The notes under the pieces: model-generated
The model's database searches: none
Seen by the model: only the letters and a program-made list of their open reading frames with translations
What the model was told of the DNA's origin: nothing
Shown: positions 27,073 to 35,811 of the stretch, piece by piece
Layout of the letters: each line of letters starts with the position of its first letter
Numbering within the stretch: the first letter of the stretch is position 1
Program-made: the position numbers and the translations under genes
NCBI GenBank assembly: GCA_021737045.1
Contig: JAIPES010000014.1
Location: 1 to 45,134, forward strand
Direction of reading: 5' to 3'
DNA length: 45,134 bases
Source of the DNA: Desulfobacteraceae bacterium
GTDB lineage: Bacteria > Desulfobacterota > Desulfobacteria > Desulfobacterales > Desulfosalsimonadaceae

Positions 27073-28005
27073 ATGCAGTCTGTACGGACCAAATTCTCGG
27101 TGGGATTGTTTGTTATCCTTGGTATGACCGCGGTGATACTGCTGGTTTTATGGCTGGGCATGGCCCAGTACTTCCAGGAGGGACACAAGTACACTGCCTA
27201 TTTTGACGAGTCGGTGCAGGGCTTGAGCCAGGATGCGGCCGTCAAGTACCGGGGGGTGAACGTGGGCCGGGTGGAACAGATCAACGTAGCCCCGGACGGG
27301 CGGCTCATTGAGATCGTGTTCACCCTTGACAAAACACTCCGGAATACGGCCAATCTCGTGGCCCAGATCAAATCCGTGGGCATTACCGGCATCATGTTCG
27401 TGGAACTGGAAAGACAAACGCCGGACGAACTGGTTTCGATTCCGGATTATAAATTTGAACCCAAACACCCGGTGGTGGCCACCCGGCCATCGGAAATGAA
27501 ACAGCTTTTATCCGATATCAATGAAATTCTGGGAAGCATCAGGCAGGTGGATGTGGAAGGCATCTCAGTTCAGCTCAGCCAGCTTCTGGAAAAAAGCAAC
27601 CAATTGCTCGATACCCAGAAGTGGAGCCGCCTCCGGAGTTCTGCGGAACAAAGCCTGCAAAACATCAACGGACTCATTACCGATACCAGACGGGCGGTCA
27701 ACCGGATTGATGCAGCCGTCAACACAAGCGCCGGCCGGTTTGACAGCGCGGTAAACCAGGTGGGAAAGGCCGCGGAAACCGCAGACGACTTGTTTGCCAG
27801 GGGCTCGGCAAGCCTGGATGGGGCCGAAGTCCGTGTCCGGGACTATGACCGGCAGATGGCCGATATCATGGAACAACTCCGTGAGGCGGCAATGGGTATC
27901 AACCGCCTGATCAACCAGTTGGAGCGGCAGCCCTCACAGATTCTTTACGGACGGCCTGTTCCGGAAAAACCGATGGAACCGGAAACCCGGCCGGAAAACA
28001 GATAA
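27073..28005 (+). CDS. mlaD: MlaD-like MCE-domain lipid transport protein
   Basis: Substrate-binding, membrane-anchored MCE protein. One N-terminal helix (FSVGLFVILGMTAVILLVLWLGM) is followed by the MCE domain (YTAYFDESVQGLSQDAAVKYRGVNVGRVEQI.., about 38-118) and a long helical C-terminal half (about 150-290) expected to form a tunnel-like bundle across the periplasm. It ends with a Pro-rich tail. At 310 aa it is longer than E. coli MlaD and nearer to the PqiB/YebT-like or plant-type forms with extended helices. Confidence 0.9.
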   Translation: MQSVRTKFSVGLFVILGMTAVILLVLWLGMAQYFQEGHKYTAYFDESVQGLSQDAAVKYRGVNVGRVEQINVAPDGRLIEIVFTLDKTLRNTANLVAQIKSVGITGIMFVELERQTPDELVSIPDYKFEPKHPVVATRPSEMKQLLSDINEILGSIRQVDVEGISVQLSQLLEKSNQLLDTQKWSRLRSSAEQSLQNINGLITDTRRAVNRIDAAVNTSAGRFDSAVNQVGKAAETADDLFARGSASLDGAEVRVRDYDRQMADIMEQLREAAMGINRLINQLERQPSQILYGRPVPEKPMEPETRPENR

Positions 28006-28038
28006 ACAAAGGCCTTCAGGCAAAAAAGCGCTTAAAAA

Positions 28039-28689
28039 ATGAAGCAAAACATCTTGTTCATACAAATGCCGGCCATTGCCGCAGCCATTTTCGCGATCCT
28101 GCTGCTGCCCGGGTGCACCGGTTTCAGCCAACCCCCCAAACCGGTGGAATCCTATGTTCTTTCTTATCCTGCGCCAATGACGGCCGCCGACACCAGGACC
28201 ACCGCGCCGGATGCAGTGCTGGCCGTCCAGGCCTTTGATGCAGCCGCCCCTTACCAATCCAGGCAGATGGTGTATGCCGATCACCGGTTGCGCAGAAAAA
28301 CATACGCCTATCACCAATGGGTATCAAAGCCAGCAGAGATGATCCGGGACCTGATCATCCGGGATCTTCAGGCAGCACAGGCGGTCCGGAGCGTGACCCG
28401 TGCTGAAAAACGGCTGGAACCCCCCACGCATGTGCTTTGGGCAACCATAGAAGCATTTTACGAAGATGACACCCGCAGCCCGTGGCAGGCCGTGCTGGAA
28501 CTCACAGCGACCCTGGCCGAAACCCGGAGCGGGCAATCCGGGCGCTGCCTTATCATGACAAAAACCTACCAGGCCAGACAGGACCTTGAGCAAAACAACC
28601 CCCTGGGCCAGGCCAGGGCCATGAGCACGGCCCTGGCAGAAATTTCGGAAGATCTTGCAGCAGACCTCCGAAAGGCCCTGAGGCGATAA
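28039..28689 (+). CDS. PqiC-like ABC transport auxiliary lipoprotein
   Basis: The N-terminal signal peptide ends in a lipobox, LLPGC, so this is a lipoprotein. The mature part has the fold signature of the ABC-type transport auxiliary (PqiC/DUF330) family: ESYVLSYPAP, VLAVQAFDAAAPYQSRQMVYADHRLRRKTYAYHQWVSKPAEMIRDLIIRDL. It probably docks the MCE protein at the outer membrane. No MlaC-like soluble carrier gene is in the window. It is the last gene of the + strand run and converges on the nitroreductase with six bases between stops. Confidence 0.8.
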   Translation: MKQNILFIQMPAIAAAIFAILLLPGCTGFSQPPKPVESYVLSYPAPMTAADTRTTAPDAVLAVQAFDAAAPYQSRQMVYADHRLRRKTYAYHQWVSKPAEMIRDLIIRDLQAAQAVRSVTRAEKRLEPPTHVLWATIEAFYEDDTRSPWQAVLELTATLAETRSGQSGRCLIMTKTYQARQDLEQNNPLGQARAMSTALAEISEDLAADLRKALRR

Positions 28690-28695
28690 TTTCGT

Positions 28696-29244
28696 CTAGA
28701 ACGTATTTTGCCGGCAGAATTCTTCCACGGATTTGCGCTTTGGTGCAGAGGGCACCTTGGAGGGGTATCCCATGGGAATCAGGCTCACCAGTTCATAATT
28801 TTGCGGCACCTTGAGCACTTCTGCGGCCTTGTCCTGGTCAAACAGGCCCATGATCACCGAGCCCAGCCCCAGGGAATGCGCGGCCAGAGACAGGTTCTGG
28901 GCGGCAATGCCGAGATCGAACATAAACCAGTCACCGAACTTGGTGGTCACCTGCCCTTTGTAATAGCCGGCCTCGTTTAAGCGGGCGCACAATGCCAGCA
29001 CCACCGGAGCGCTACCAACGGCCTTGTGGGCCGGATTGGACTTGGGCACGGCCTCCTGCTGCAGCCGGGCCTTGATTTGCGGATCGGTTACCGCCACCAC
29101 CTCCCAGCACTGGGTATTGGCCCAGGAAGGCGCCCACTTGACAGCTTCGAGCACGGACTTGAGCACGTCATCGGAAACGGGTTTGTCTTCGAAATTACGG
29201 ACGGTGCGTCTTTGGTAAATGGCGTCGAATACTTCATTGCTCAT
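28696..29244 (-). CDS. Nitroreductase-family FMN protein
   Basis: FMN-dependent NAD(P)H oxidoreductase fold. IYQRRTVRNFEDKPVSDDVLKSVLEAVKWAPSWANTQCWEVVAV is the FMN-binding start, and AAQNLSLAAHSLGLGSVIMGLF plus LVSLIPMGYPSK complete the family pattern. The length (182 aa) is typical of the short, single-domain group. The substrate cannot be assigned from sequence. The ATG overlaps the ispD stop by four bases. Confidence 0.88.
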   Translation of the reverse strand: MSNEVFDAIYQRRTVRNFEDKPVSDDVLKSVLEAVKWAPSWANTQCWEVVAVTDPQIKARLQQEAVPKSNPAHKAVGSAPVVLALCARLNEAGYYKGQVTTKFGDWFMFDLGIAAQNLSLAAHSLGLGSVIMGLFDQDKAAEVLKVPQNYELVSLIPMGYPSKVPSAPKRKSVEEFCRQNTF

Positions 29245-29963
29245 GGTTTGGCCTCCGCTGTTGATTGGTTTTCTAAAAGCCGGGCAGCCATTTCCAGGTC
29301 TGCCGGTGTGGTGATCTTGATATTGCAGCGGCTGCCCTCGATGATGCGCACACCCACACCCATGCGCTCCACAAGGGAAGCGTCATCGGTTCCGAGAAAT
29401 CCGTCAGCCGCCGCTTTTTCAAAAGCCCTTTGGATGAGTCCGGATTCAAATGCCTGGGGGGTCTGGGCCAGCCAGATCCCGTCCCGGTTTACGGTTTCGG
29501 CAATCACGTTGCCGGCGTCCACCCGCTTAAGCGTTTCTGCGGCAGGAATGCCCGCAATGCAGGCCCCGGTTTCAGCCGCCATGTCAATACAGCCGGAAAT
29601 GAGCTTGACCGTGACAAAGGGACGCACTCCATCGTGGATCACGACAATTTTTTCAGGCCGGTCCAGACTGGCCAGCCCGCGTTGCACCGAGTCCTGCCGC
29701 TTTCTGCCCCCGGCCGTGAGTTTGACGGGTTTTTGGGTCTGTACCAGGGGCAGAACCGATTTGCGGCAAAACGCAAAATCCGCCTCCGGAACCACAAGGC
29801 AGATATCGGCGATCCGGGGATGTGCGGCAAAAACCTGCAGGGTGCGCGCAAGAACGGGCATGTCCCCGAGCGCAAGAAACTGCTTGGCAACCGGCGAACA
29901 CATGCGCACCCCGCGTCCGGCTGCCACGATCACGGCTGAGGCCATATGCCGGGTTTCATTCAT
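29241..29963 (-). CDS. ispD: 2-C-methyl-D-erythritol 4-phosphate cytidylyltransferase
   Basis: Third step of the MEP isoprenoid pathway: CTP + MEP gives CDP-ME. VIVAAGRGVRMCSPVAKQFLALGDMPVL is the nucleotide-binding loop, followed by GGRKRQDSVQRGL, VVIHDGVRPFV and GTDDASLVERMGVGVRIIEGSRCNIKITTPADLEMA. The track start is a TTG at 29969; ATGs at 29963 (240 aa) and 29945 are better. It lies 16 bp after the HPr-domain gene. IspF is not in the window. Confidence 0.93.
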   Translation of the reverse strand: MNETRHMASAVIVAAGRGVRMCSPVAKQFLALGDMPVLARTLQVFAAHPRIADICLVVPEADFAFCRKSVLPLVQTQKPVKLTAGGRKRQDSVQRGLASLDRPEKIVVIHDGVRPFVTVKLISGCIDMAAETGACIAGIPAAETLKRVDAGNVIAETVNRDGIWLAQTPQAFESGLIQRAFEKAAADGFLGTDDASLVERMGVGVRIIEGSRCNIKITTPADLEMAARLLENQSTAEAKP

Positions 29964-29979
29964 GAACAAATCACAAAGC

Positions 29980-31299
29980 CTATCGCAGGTATTTCAGGCT
30001 TTTGGGAAGCGGGATGCCCTTGCCCATCCGGTCTTCGCCGTAGTTGACCCCGGCAAGGACCTCAATGTCTTTTAACGCCCGGACATCACCCTCAAAACTC
30101 ACCTCCTTGATGCCTTCCTTCTGTATCATACCCCCGGCCCACTGGATATCGAGCACGCTGCTGGCGTCAAAGCGGTGATCGCCCACCACCAGATCCACCT
30201 GCCCGCCGTAGCGCTGGACCACCTTGGCCACGAGCAGGCTGGGCCGGCAGTGAAACCCCAGATCCTTTGGAATGGGCACCTGAATGGCGCCTTTTTCCAC
30301 GTTTTCCTTTAAAATTTCCCTGGCCTCTTCCCGGCCGGAGGCAAAGTAGTGGTTGACGTAATAAAGGCCGTAATTGATGGTGCAGTCCAGCAGGCGGTCG
30401 GGATCAACAAGTTCACAGAGCTGCCTGCGCACCACCCGGTAGATGTTTTTATACCCCACCTCAATGAGATGCCGCTCGTAGAAATGCAGAAGCCGGCCCA
30501 TGATCTGCAGAAGGTGGAATATCACGGAAAAATAGGAACGGAACTGCTTCAGCCCCCGGTTACCGTACCGGAATCCGCCGTGGATCACATAGGAATCAAA
30601 CGAGGACTGCAGGTTGTGCACCAGCATTTCAAAGCGCCGGATCTCCACTTCGTTGACTTTTTCAGGCACCAGGGCCTTTAACCCGTCCCGGTCGTATACC
30701 TCGTAGAATTCATAGGTGTCAAAATCATCGGCAATGGAGAGAAACTCATTGGCCACCCGGACGATCTGGTTTCGCTGCTGGTCCTTGTCCTCGTCATAAA
30801 TATTGTAGTCCAGCATCTCGCCGGAAGAAACCCCGGGAAAATTGGTTTCCGGATATCCGCCCTCGGCCGGTTCGGCAATGCCGAGCCGGCTGGCTTCCGC
30901 CAAAATGGCCGGGGCCAGGTTGGACAGGGATCCGGTGATAAAGGAGAGCACGATCTCCCCGTGAATCCGGAAATCCTCCTTGGCGTCAATGTCATAGAAC
31001 ACCAGGCGGTTTAATATATGCTTCTGGGTGTATCCGGCAAGACTTAAATGGCGGACTGCCGCGGCCAGCTCCCGGTAATAGTACCAGTCTGCATTGTTTT
31101 TGGCCCCGTGGAAATCCAGGAAATCCTCTAGCAAATGGGAGTTGGTGATCAGTTTTGAATAAAGACTTTTGGTAAAGGATTTCTCCGGGTAGGAACAGGT
31201 GCGGATAAACATGAGGCAGCGCATGTAATTGTGGGAATAAAACCGCACCCGCTCTCCAAAAGAAAGATCACAAAGCCCGTTTGCCGCATCGATTTCCAT
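29980..31299 (-). CDS. Uncharacterised protein with C-terminal HPr-like domain
   Basis: 439 aa. The last ~95 residues resemble the phosphocarrier HPr: DLGFHCRPSLLVAKVVQRYGGQVDLVVGDHRFDASSVLDIQWAGG, with the His-x-Arg-Pro phosphorylation site (His near 350) intact. The first ~340 residues are soluble, rich in aromatic and charged residues (NADWYYYRELAAAVRHL, FRSYFSVIFHLLQIMGRLLHFYERHL), and I do not recognise them. No PTS enzyme is in the window. It starts 9 bp after sufB/D and runs into ispD, so it is probably co-transcribed with Fe-S assembly. A regulatory or scaffold role using a phosphorylatable histidine is conceivable, but the function is unknown. Confidence 0.8.
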   Translation of the reverse strand: MEIDAANGLCDLSFGERVRFYSHNYMRCLMFIRTCSYPEKSFTKSLYSKLITNSHLLEDFLDFHGAKNNADWYYYRELAAAVRHLSLAGYTQKHILNRLVFYDIDAKEDFRIHGEIVLSFITGSLSNLAPAILAEASRLGIAEPAEGGYPETNFPGVSSGEMLDYNIYDEDKDQQRNQIVRVANEFLSIADDFDTYEFYEVYDRDGLKALVPEKVNEVEIRRFEMLVHNLQSSFDSYVIHGGFRYGNRGLKQFRSYFSVIFHLLQIMGRLLHFYERHLIEVGYKNIYRVVRRQLCELVDPDRLLDCTINYGLYYVNHYFASGREEAREILKENVEKGAIQVPIPKDLGFHCRPSLLVAKVVQRYGGQVDLVVGDHRFDASSVLDIQWAGGMIQKEGIKEVSFEGDVRALKDIEVLAGVNYGEDRMGKGIPLPKSLKYLR

Positions 31300-31308
31300 T
31301 ACATCCGC

Positions 31309-32508
31309 CTATATTGCATCATGTTGGGTCTCGCTGACCACCTGGTCGATTTCCTCGGCCAGGCCTGGCGGCAGCCCTTCGATGTCCACGTTTAAAAATC
31401 CGCGGACAATGGTGGAAACAGCGGTTTCCTCGTCAAGCCCCCGGGCCATGAGATACTCGATTTCCCGCTGGTCGATCTTTCCCACAGCCGCCTCATGGGA
31501 CATGTCCACTCCCGGCACCCGGCCCACCAATTCCGGAATGGCGTGCATAATGCCCTCTTTTAAAATCAATCCCTTGCATTCCAGATGCCCCTTGACGCCT
31601 TCGACCCGGGCATCCATCTCGCCCCGGGCGATAATGGTGCCGCCTGTGGTAATGGCCCTGGAAATGATTTCCGCCCGTGCCCCGGGATGCTCCAGAATCA
31701 CCGTGGAGCCGGTATCGAGCTCGCATCCGGGCGGAGCCACAAGGATACTGTTAAACCGCGCCACCGAATCTTTGCCGGCCAGGTAGGTCACCGGGTTCAT
31801 CTGCAAAGATCCCACGGGACGCAGGGAAATATAATTGGACACCACTGTACCGCCTTCTTCCACGTAAATGCCCGTGCGGGGGCGCACCTCGATCTGCTCG
31901 CCCCAGCGATGGATCATGGTAAAGTGCAAAGTGGCGTTCTTTTTGACATAAAATTCAGAAACCCCCACGTGCAGGCCGCTGCGAAGATGCTCGGCAGTTG
32001 CGCAGCCGGTAATAATATGGATGCTGGAATTTTCCTCGGCAATCACCACGTTGTGTACATGCTGGGACAGGCCTTCCTCTGAAATATACAGGCAGGACTG
32101 GACCGGCTCGGCAACCTGCGCCCCGGGAAGCGACCGGATGAAATATCCCTCATGGGGGATATCACGGGTCATGCGGGTATAATCGTCCTTTTCCGGGGAA
32201 ACCAGGCGCCACATGTAATCGCTGAGCCAGTCGTGGGTTTGCAGGGCCTGGCTGATACCCATGATTTCAACATCTGCGGACCCGCAGCCGGAATGGAGAA
32301 CCGAGCAGTCTTTTTGAATAAAGGTTCCGGAACGGTTCTGCCCGGTGATATCCACACCCACATTGAGCCATTGCCTGGCTTCCTCGGGATCCACATTGTC
32401 GAGCTGCTCCAGATAGGCATGCGGATCTGCCTGGTCCTTGTATCCGGTCTTGTGGCTGCTGTTGTCATCCCGGGCTGCCGCCTTGTTTTTATCATCTAGC
32501 TCGCGCAT
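31309..32508 (-). CDS. sufB: SufB/SufD-family Fe-S assembly scaffold
   Basis: Beta-helix scaffold that, with SufC, builds Fe-S clusters. The C-terminal part has EHPGARAEIISRAI, GHLECKGLILKEGIMHAIPELVG with a conserved Cys, and MSHEAAVGKIDQREIEYLMARGLDEETAVSTIVRGFLN with the His-Glu typical of SufB/D. The track begins at a GTG at 32517; the ATG at 32508 has ggag eight bases upstream and is preferred (399 aa). Only one SufB/D-type gene accompanies sufC, so this looks like the minimal two-component system (SmsB-like) rather than the full SufBCD. Confidence 0.88.
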   Translation of the reverse strand: MRELDDKNKAAARDDNSSHKTGYKDQADPHAYLEQLDNVDPEEARQWLNVGVDITGQNRSGTFIQKDCSVLHSGCGSADVEIMGISQALQTHDWLSDYMWRLVSPEKDDYTRMTRDIPHEGYFIRSLPGAQVAEPVQSCLYISEEGLSQHVHNVVIAEENSSIHIITGCATAEHLRSGLHVGVSEFYVKKNATLHFTMIHRWGEQIEVRPRTGIYVEEGGTVVSNYISLRPVGSLQMNPVTYLAGKDSVARFNSILVAPPGCELDTGSTVILEHPGARAEIISRAITTGGTIIARGEMDARVEGVKGHLECKGLILKEGIMHAIPELVGRVPGVDMSHEAAVGKIDQREIEYLMARGLDEETAVSTIVRGFLNVDIEGLPPGLAEEIDQVVSETQHDAI

Positions 32509-33254
32509 CGAAAACACTCCTCATAGCCGTATTCACGGATCCATTGCAGAATTTCCCGGGCGTTTCTGGCACAGCACAACACGCCGTTATACAGCACATG
32601 TCCCTTGTCTGCGGTGATGTAGTTTAAAATGTGGCCGGTATGGGTGATAACAAGGGCGGATTTGCTCTTTTTCTCGCGGTGGGCAATGGGACCCTCCTTT
32701 TCCCGCTGACGCACACCCCGGCCGAGCAGCTCATTGATAATCTCGCCGAGCAGCACCACGTTTTCCAGGTCCACGCCGGACTCGGGCTCGTCGAGCAGCA
32801 CCAGATCCGGACTCTGGGCCATGAGCTGCAGCATTTCAGATCTTTTCATCTCACCGCCGGAAAAGTTCAGGTTCAGATCCCGGTCCAGGAAATCCGCGAA
32901 ATTGGCCTTTTGGGCCAGCTCTTCCACATTGGCGGGCTGTTGCCCCGCACACAGGGAGACCACGTCCCGGGTTTTGAGTCCGTTTATGGCCGGCGGCCGC
33001 TGAAAGGCCACGCCGATTCCCAGCCGCGCCCTTTCGTGGATGGGCATTCGGGTGATGTCCTCGCCTTTAAACCAGATATGCCCGCTTTTCACCCGGTAGC
33101 CGGAAAAGCCCATGATGGTCATCATCAGGGTGGATTTGCCCGACCCGTTGGGTCCGAACAGGATATGGGTTTCGCCCTCGGGAATCTCCAGGCTGATTCG
33201 GTTTAAAATGGTGCGGCCCTCAACCTCCACCACCAGATCTTCGATTTTTAACAT
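32496..33254 (-). CDS. sufC: SufC-type Fe-S assembly ATPase
   Basis: ABC ATPase partner of SufB/D. Walker A is FGPNGSGKSTLM, the signature is NFSGGEMKRSEMLQLM, Walker B is LVLLDEPESGVDLENV and the H-loop is VITHTGHILNYI. A basic insert of about 20 residues (GRGVRQREKEGPIAHREKK) sits between Walker B and the H-loop, unlike E. coli SufC. The ATG at 33254 (MLKIEDLVV, 252 aa) has gagagg six bases upstream, so the ten extra residues in the track are rejected. The 3' end overlaps sufB by 13 bp. Confidence 0.9.
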   Translation of the reverse strand: MLKIEDLVVEVEGRTILNRISLEIPEGETHILFGPNGSGKSTLMMTIMGFSGYRVKSGHIWFKGEDITRMPIHERARLGIGVAFQRPPAINGLKTRDVVSLCAGQQPANVEELAQKANFADFLDRDLNLNFSGGEMKRSEMLQLMAQSPDLVLLDEPESGVDLENVVLLGEIINELLGRGVRQREKEGPIAHREKKSKSALVITHTGHILNYITADKGHVLYNGVLCCARNAREILQWIREYGYEECFRCAS

Positions 33255-33303
33255 AACCATCCTCTCATGTATCCATGCAGACAAATTGCGCAGAAAAAAT
33301 TAC

Positions 33304-33695
<392 letters not shown>

Positions 33696-33703
33696 GCAAA
33701 TCC

Positions 33704-33732
33704 ATTATAAAACATAAATCAACCGATGGCAA
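33704..33732 (-). promoter_or_regulatory. Sigma70-type promoter of rnpB
   Basis: On the minus strand TTGCCA (33732-33727) is followed by 17 bases and a perfect TATAAT (33709-33704), then eight bases to the deduced first base of the RNA at 33695. The promoter lies within the last codons of the upstream zinc-ribbon gene. This is the best promoter match in the window. Confidence 0.8.
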
Positions 33733-34418
33733 TGCGGACACATCCGCAGCTCATTTCCGCGATGCAGTTCATTATACAACTGGGGGGGAATATTTAAATG
33801 ACACCCCTTGCACACGGCATTTTCCACCGGCACCAGGCCGATACCGGCGCAACGCTGCTTGACCTGCCGGTACTGAGCCACCAGGTCCGAATCCAGTTTG
33901 TCGGCAAGCTCTGCTGCTTTTTCCTGCAGCTGATTCATTTGTTGCCGCAGTTGTTGGGTCTGCTCCGCCAGCTGCTGCTTTTCCGCATCGATGCGCTCTT
34001 TTTCTGCGGCAAAAGCCCTGTTTTTTTCCTCCAATTGCTTTTCCGCAGCCTCCAGATCGTCCAGGCACTGCAGGCTGGCATCCTCGATTCTGGAACTGGC
34101 CGCACGGATATCCTCGATTTCCTTTAACATCCCCTGATATTCCCGGTTGGTCTTCACCGAGTTAAGCTGAACCTGGCGCTTTTTGATCCTGGCCTGGTTG
34201 GTCTCCAGTTCGCCCTCATAAGCCCGGTAATCCTTTTTCAGAGCGTCCACATGCGCCTTTCTGGTTTCAATCTCCTGGGTCCATGCCTGGAGCCCGGATT
34301 CAAGGGCGGCCATTTTGTCGGGCATGGCGTCGATTTCCGCCTGCACCCGGCCGGCCTCGCGTTCGTTTTCCTGCAGTTCAATGAGCAGCTCCAGCTGCGG
34401 TTTGCTGATCGATAGCAT
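33705..34418 (-). CDS. Coiled-coil protein with C-terminal zinc ribbon
   Basis: The first ~185 residues form a continuous coiled coil (heptad-like runs of Glu, Lys, Gln and Leu, e.g. QQLAEQTQQLRQQMNQLQEKAAEL). The C-terminus is a C4 zinc ribbon, CKGCHLNIPPQLYNELHRGNELRMCPHCHRLIY. This is the C4-type zinc-ribbon (zf-RING_7) family, often found beside nif3-like genes and rnpB; the molecular role is not established to my knowledge. It lies 44 bp after the nif3-like gene, and its last codons contain the rnpB promoter. Confidence 0.88.
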   Translation of the reverse strand: MLSISKPQLELLIELQENEREAGRVQAEIDAMPDKMAALESGLQAWTQEIETRKAHVDALKKDYRAYEGELETNQARIKKRQVQLNSVKTNREYQGMLKEIEDIRAASSRIEDASLQCLDDLEAAEKQLEEKNRAFAAEKERIDAEKQQLAEQTQQLRQQMNQLQEKAAELADKLDSDLVAQYRQVKQRCAGIGLVPVENAVCKGCHLNIPPQLYNELHRGNELRMCPHCHRLIYVL

Positions 34419-34462
34419 AATTTACCCGGCTTTCATAGGGTTTGTATTTTTCGGCAGGCCCC

Positions 34463-35575
34463 TCACACGTGGACAAAAGGATCAGCCTCCCGGTCAAAGA
34501 CGTTTACATCAACAGACTCGCCGGCCGCATGGACAGCATCCCGAATCCGGGAGCAGATCACGTCAACCACAATGTGCTCGGAGGCAAAATGGCCGATGTC
34601 AATCAAACCCCGCCCCTTTTGGACGGCATCAACTGCGTCATGATACCTTAAGTCCCCGGTGATCAGCACTTGCGCAGGGCTGGCGAAAAAAGGACCAAGC
34701 AGACCGCCGCCGCTTCCCGAACACACGGCCGCGCAATCCACGGCAAGATCAGCAGGCCCGGAAAAACGCACCCACGGCAATTCCAGCCGGTTCTTTAAAT
34801 CCCGTGCCAGTTCGCCAAGGGTTTTGGCCGGTCTGATCCGGCCGATACGCCCCAGGCCCTGGTTTGAGGTCTCCGGCACCAGGGGATAAACATCATATGC
34901 CATGGTCTCATAGGGGTGATGCGCCTTTAAATGGGCAATCACCGCATCCAGATCCGCCTTTTCCACCACGGTTTCCATCCGCACTTCGAAGGCCTCTGAG
35001 AGTTCCCCGATCACCCCGTCATAGGGATCCGCCCCGGGTCCGGGCATGAACGTGCCCGTGCCCGGACTGCGGAACGTGCAGCAGGAATAATTGCCGATAC
35101 GGCCGGCCGGGCTTTGGCACACAGCATCAATCATCTTTGATGTGTGGTCTTCCGGCACAAACACCACCACCTTGTACTGCCGGGGCCCGGACGCCGGGCA
35201 CAGCACGGACAGGTCCCTCAGACCGATTTTTCCGCACAGCACATCATTGACTCCTCCTGCAGCACTGTCAAGATTGGTATGGGCGGCAAAAACAGCAAGG
35301 CGGTTTCTGGCGGCGGTTTCAATGACGGCACCGGTCGGACTGTCTGTGTCAATGGCGGACAAGGGCTTGAAAATCAGGGGATGGTGGGTGATCAACATAT
35401 CCGCCCCGGCGTTGACAGCTGCATTGACCGCTTCTACAGACGGCTCCAGGGCCACGAAAATATTTTTGACATCCCGCCCCGGGCTGCCGAACTGCAAGCC
35501 GGAATTGTCCCAGTCTTCGGCCAAATGCGGCGGAGCCATGTCAGCCATGATTTTGATGACATCAGATACCTTCAT
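34463..35575 (-). CDS. Nif3/YbgI-type dinuclear metal protein
   Basis: The N-terminal AEDWDNSGLQFGSPG, LITHHPLIFKPL and AAHTNLDSAAGGVNDVLC and the C-terminal VITGDLRYHDAVDAVQKGRGLIDIGHFASEHIVVD carry the metal-binding His/Asp/Glu residues. The halves are separated by an inserted CutA/PII-like domain (about 130-235: KVVVFVPEDHTSKMIDAVCQSPAGRIGNYSCCTF), as in the 370-aa YqfO-type members. Often annotated GTP cyclohydrolase I type 2, but the reaction is uncertain. The GTG at 35581 in the track is less likely than the ATG at 35575, which has aaagg eight bases upstream. Confidence 0.88.
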   Translation of the reverse strand: MKVSDVIKIMADMAPPHLAEDWDNSGLQFGSPGRDVKNIFVALEPSVEAVNAAVNAGADMLITHHPLIFKPLSAIDTDSPTGAVIETAARNRLAVFAAHTNLDSAAGGVNDVLCGKIGLRDLSVLCPASGPRQYKVVVFVPEDHTSKMIDAVCQSPAGRIGNYSCCTFRSPGTGTFMPGPGADPYDGVIGELSEAFEVRMETVVEKADLDAVIAHLKAHHPYETMAYDVYPLVPETSNQGLGRIGRIRPAKTLGELARDLKNRLELPWVRFSGPADLAVDCAAVCSGSGGGLLGPFFASPAQVLITGDLRYHDAVDAVQKGRGLIDIGHFASEHIVVDVICSRIRDAVHAAGESVDVNVFDREADPFVHV

Positions 35576-35613
35576 TTCCACGACCTTTCACAAAAACTGG
35601 GTTTTGCCGATTT

Positions 35614-35763
35614 GATGGGACCGTAAAAGTCTGATTTCAGATGGTGTCGTAAAAAGTTCAGGATCAAGGCTTGCGCAATTTCAAAGAATGCAGGGTACTT
35701 ATCCGTACGTGAAATGCTGAGAAATTGCGCATAACGCAGATATCGGACTTTTACAGCGCCATC
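35614..35763 (+). mobile_element. MITE-like element, copy A
   Basis: Opens with gatgggaccgtaaaagtctgatttcagatgg, nearly the same as the left end of the nuo element, and closes with acttttacagcgccatc, the inverted terminal motif. The centre holds gcgcaatttc and its exact complement gaaattgcgc around a gtacttatccgtac loop. No full 7-bp target duplication is visible; only GATTT recurs beside both ends. It lies between the nif3-like gene and the regulator. The spurious ORF 35572-35958 is its translation. Confidence 0.7.
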
Positions 35764-35774
35764 AGATTTCAGAC

Positions 35775-35811
35775 AAAAAAAGGCGTGGAGGTCCTTGCAC
35801 CCACGCCCTTT
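35775..35811 (-). terminator. Rho-independent terminator
   Basis: On the minus strand a seven-pair stem ggcgtgg/ccacgcc with a short loop is followed by TTTTTTT. It would stop minus-strand transcription arriving from the regulator gene, about 240 bp downstream of its stop. Confidence 0.7.
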
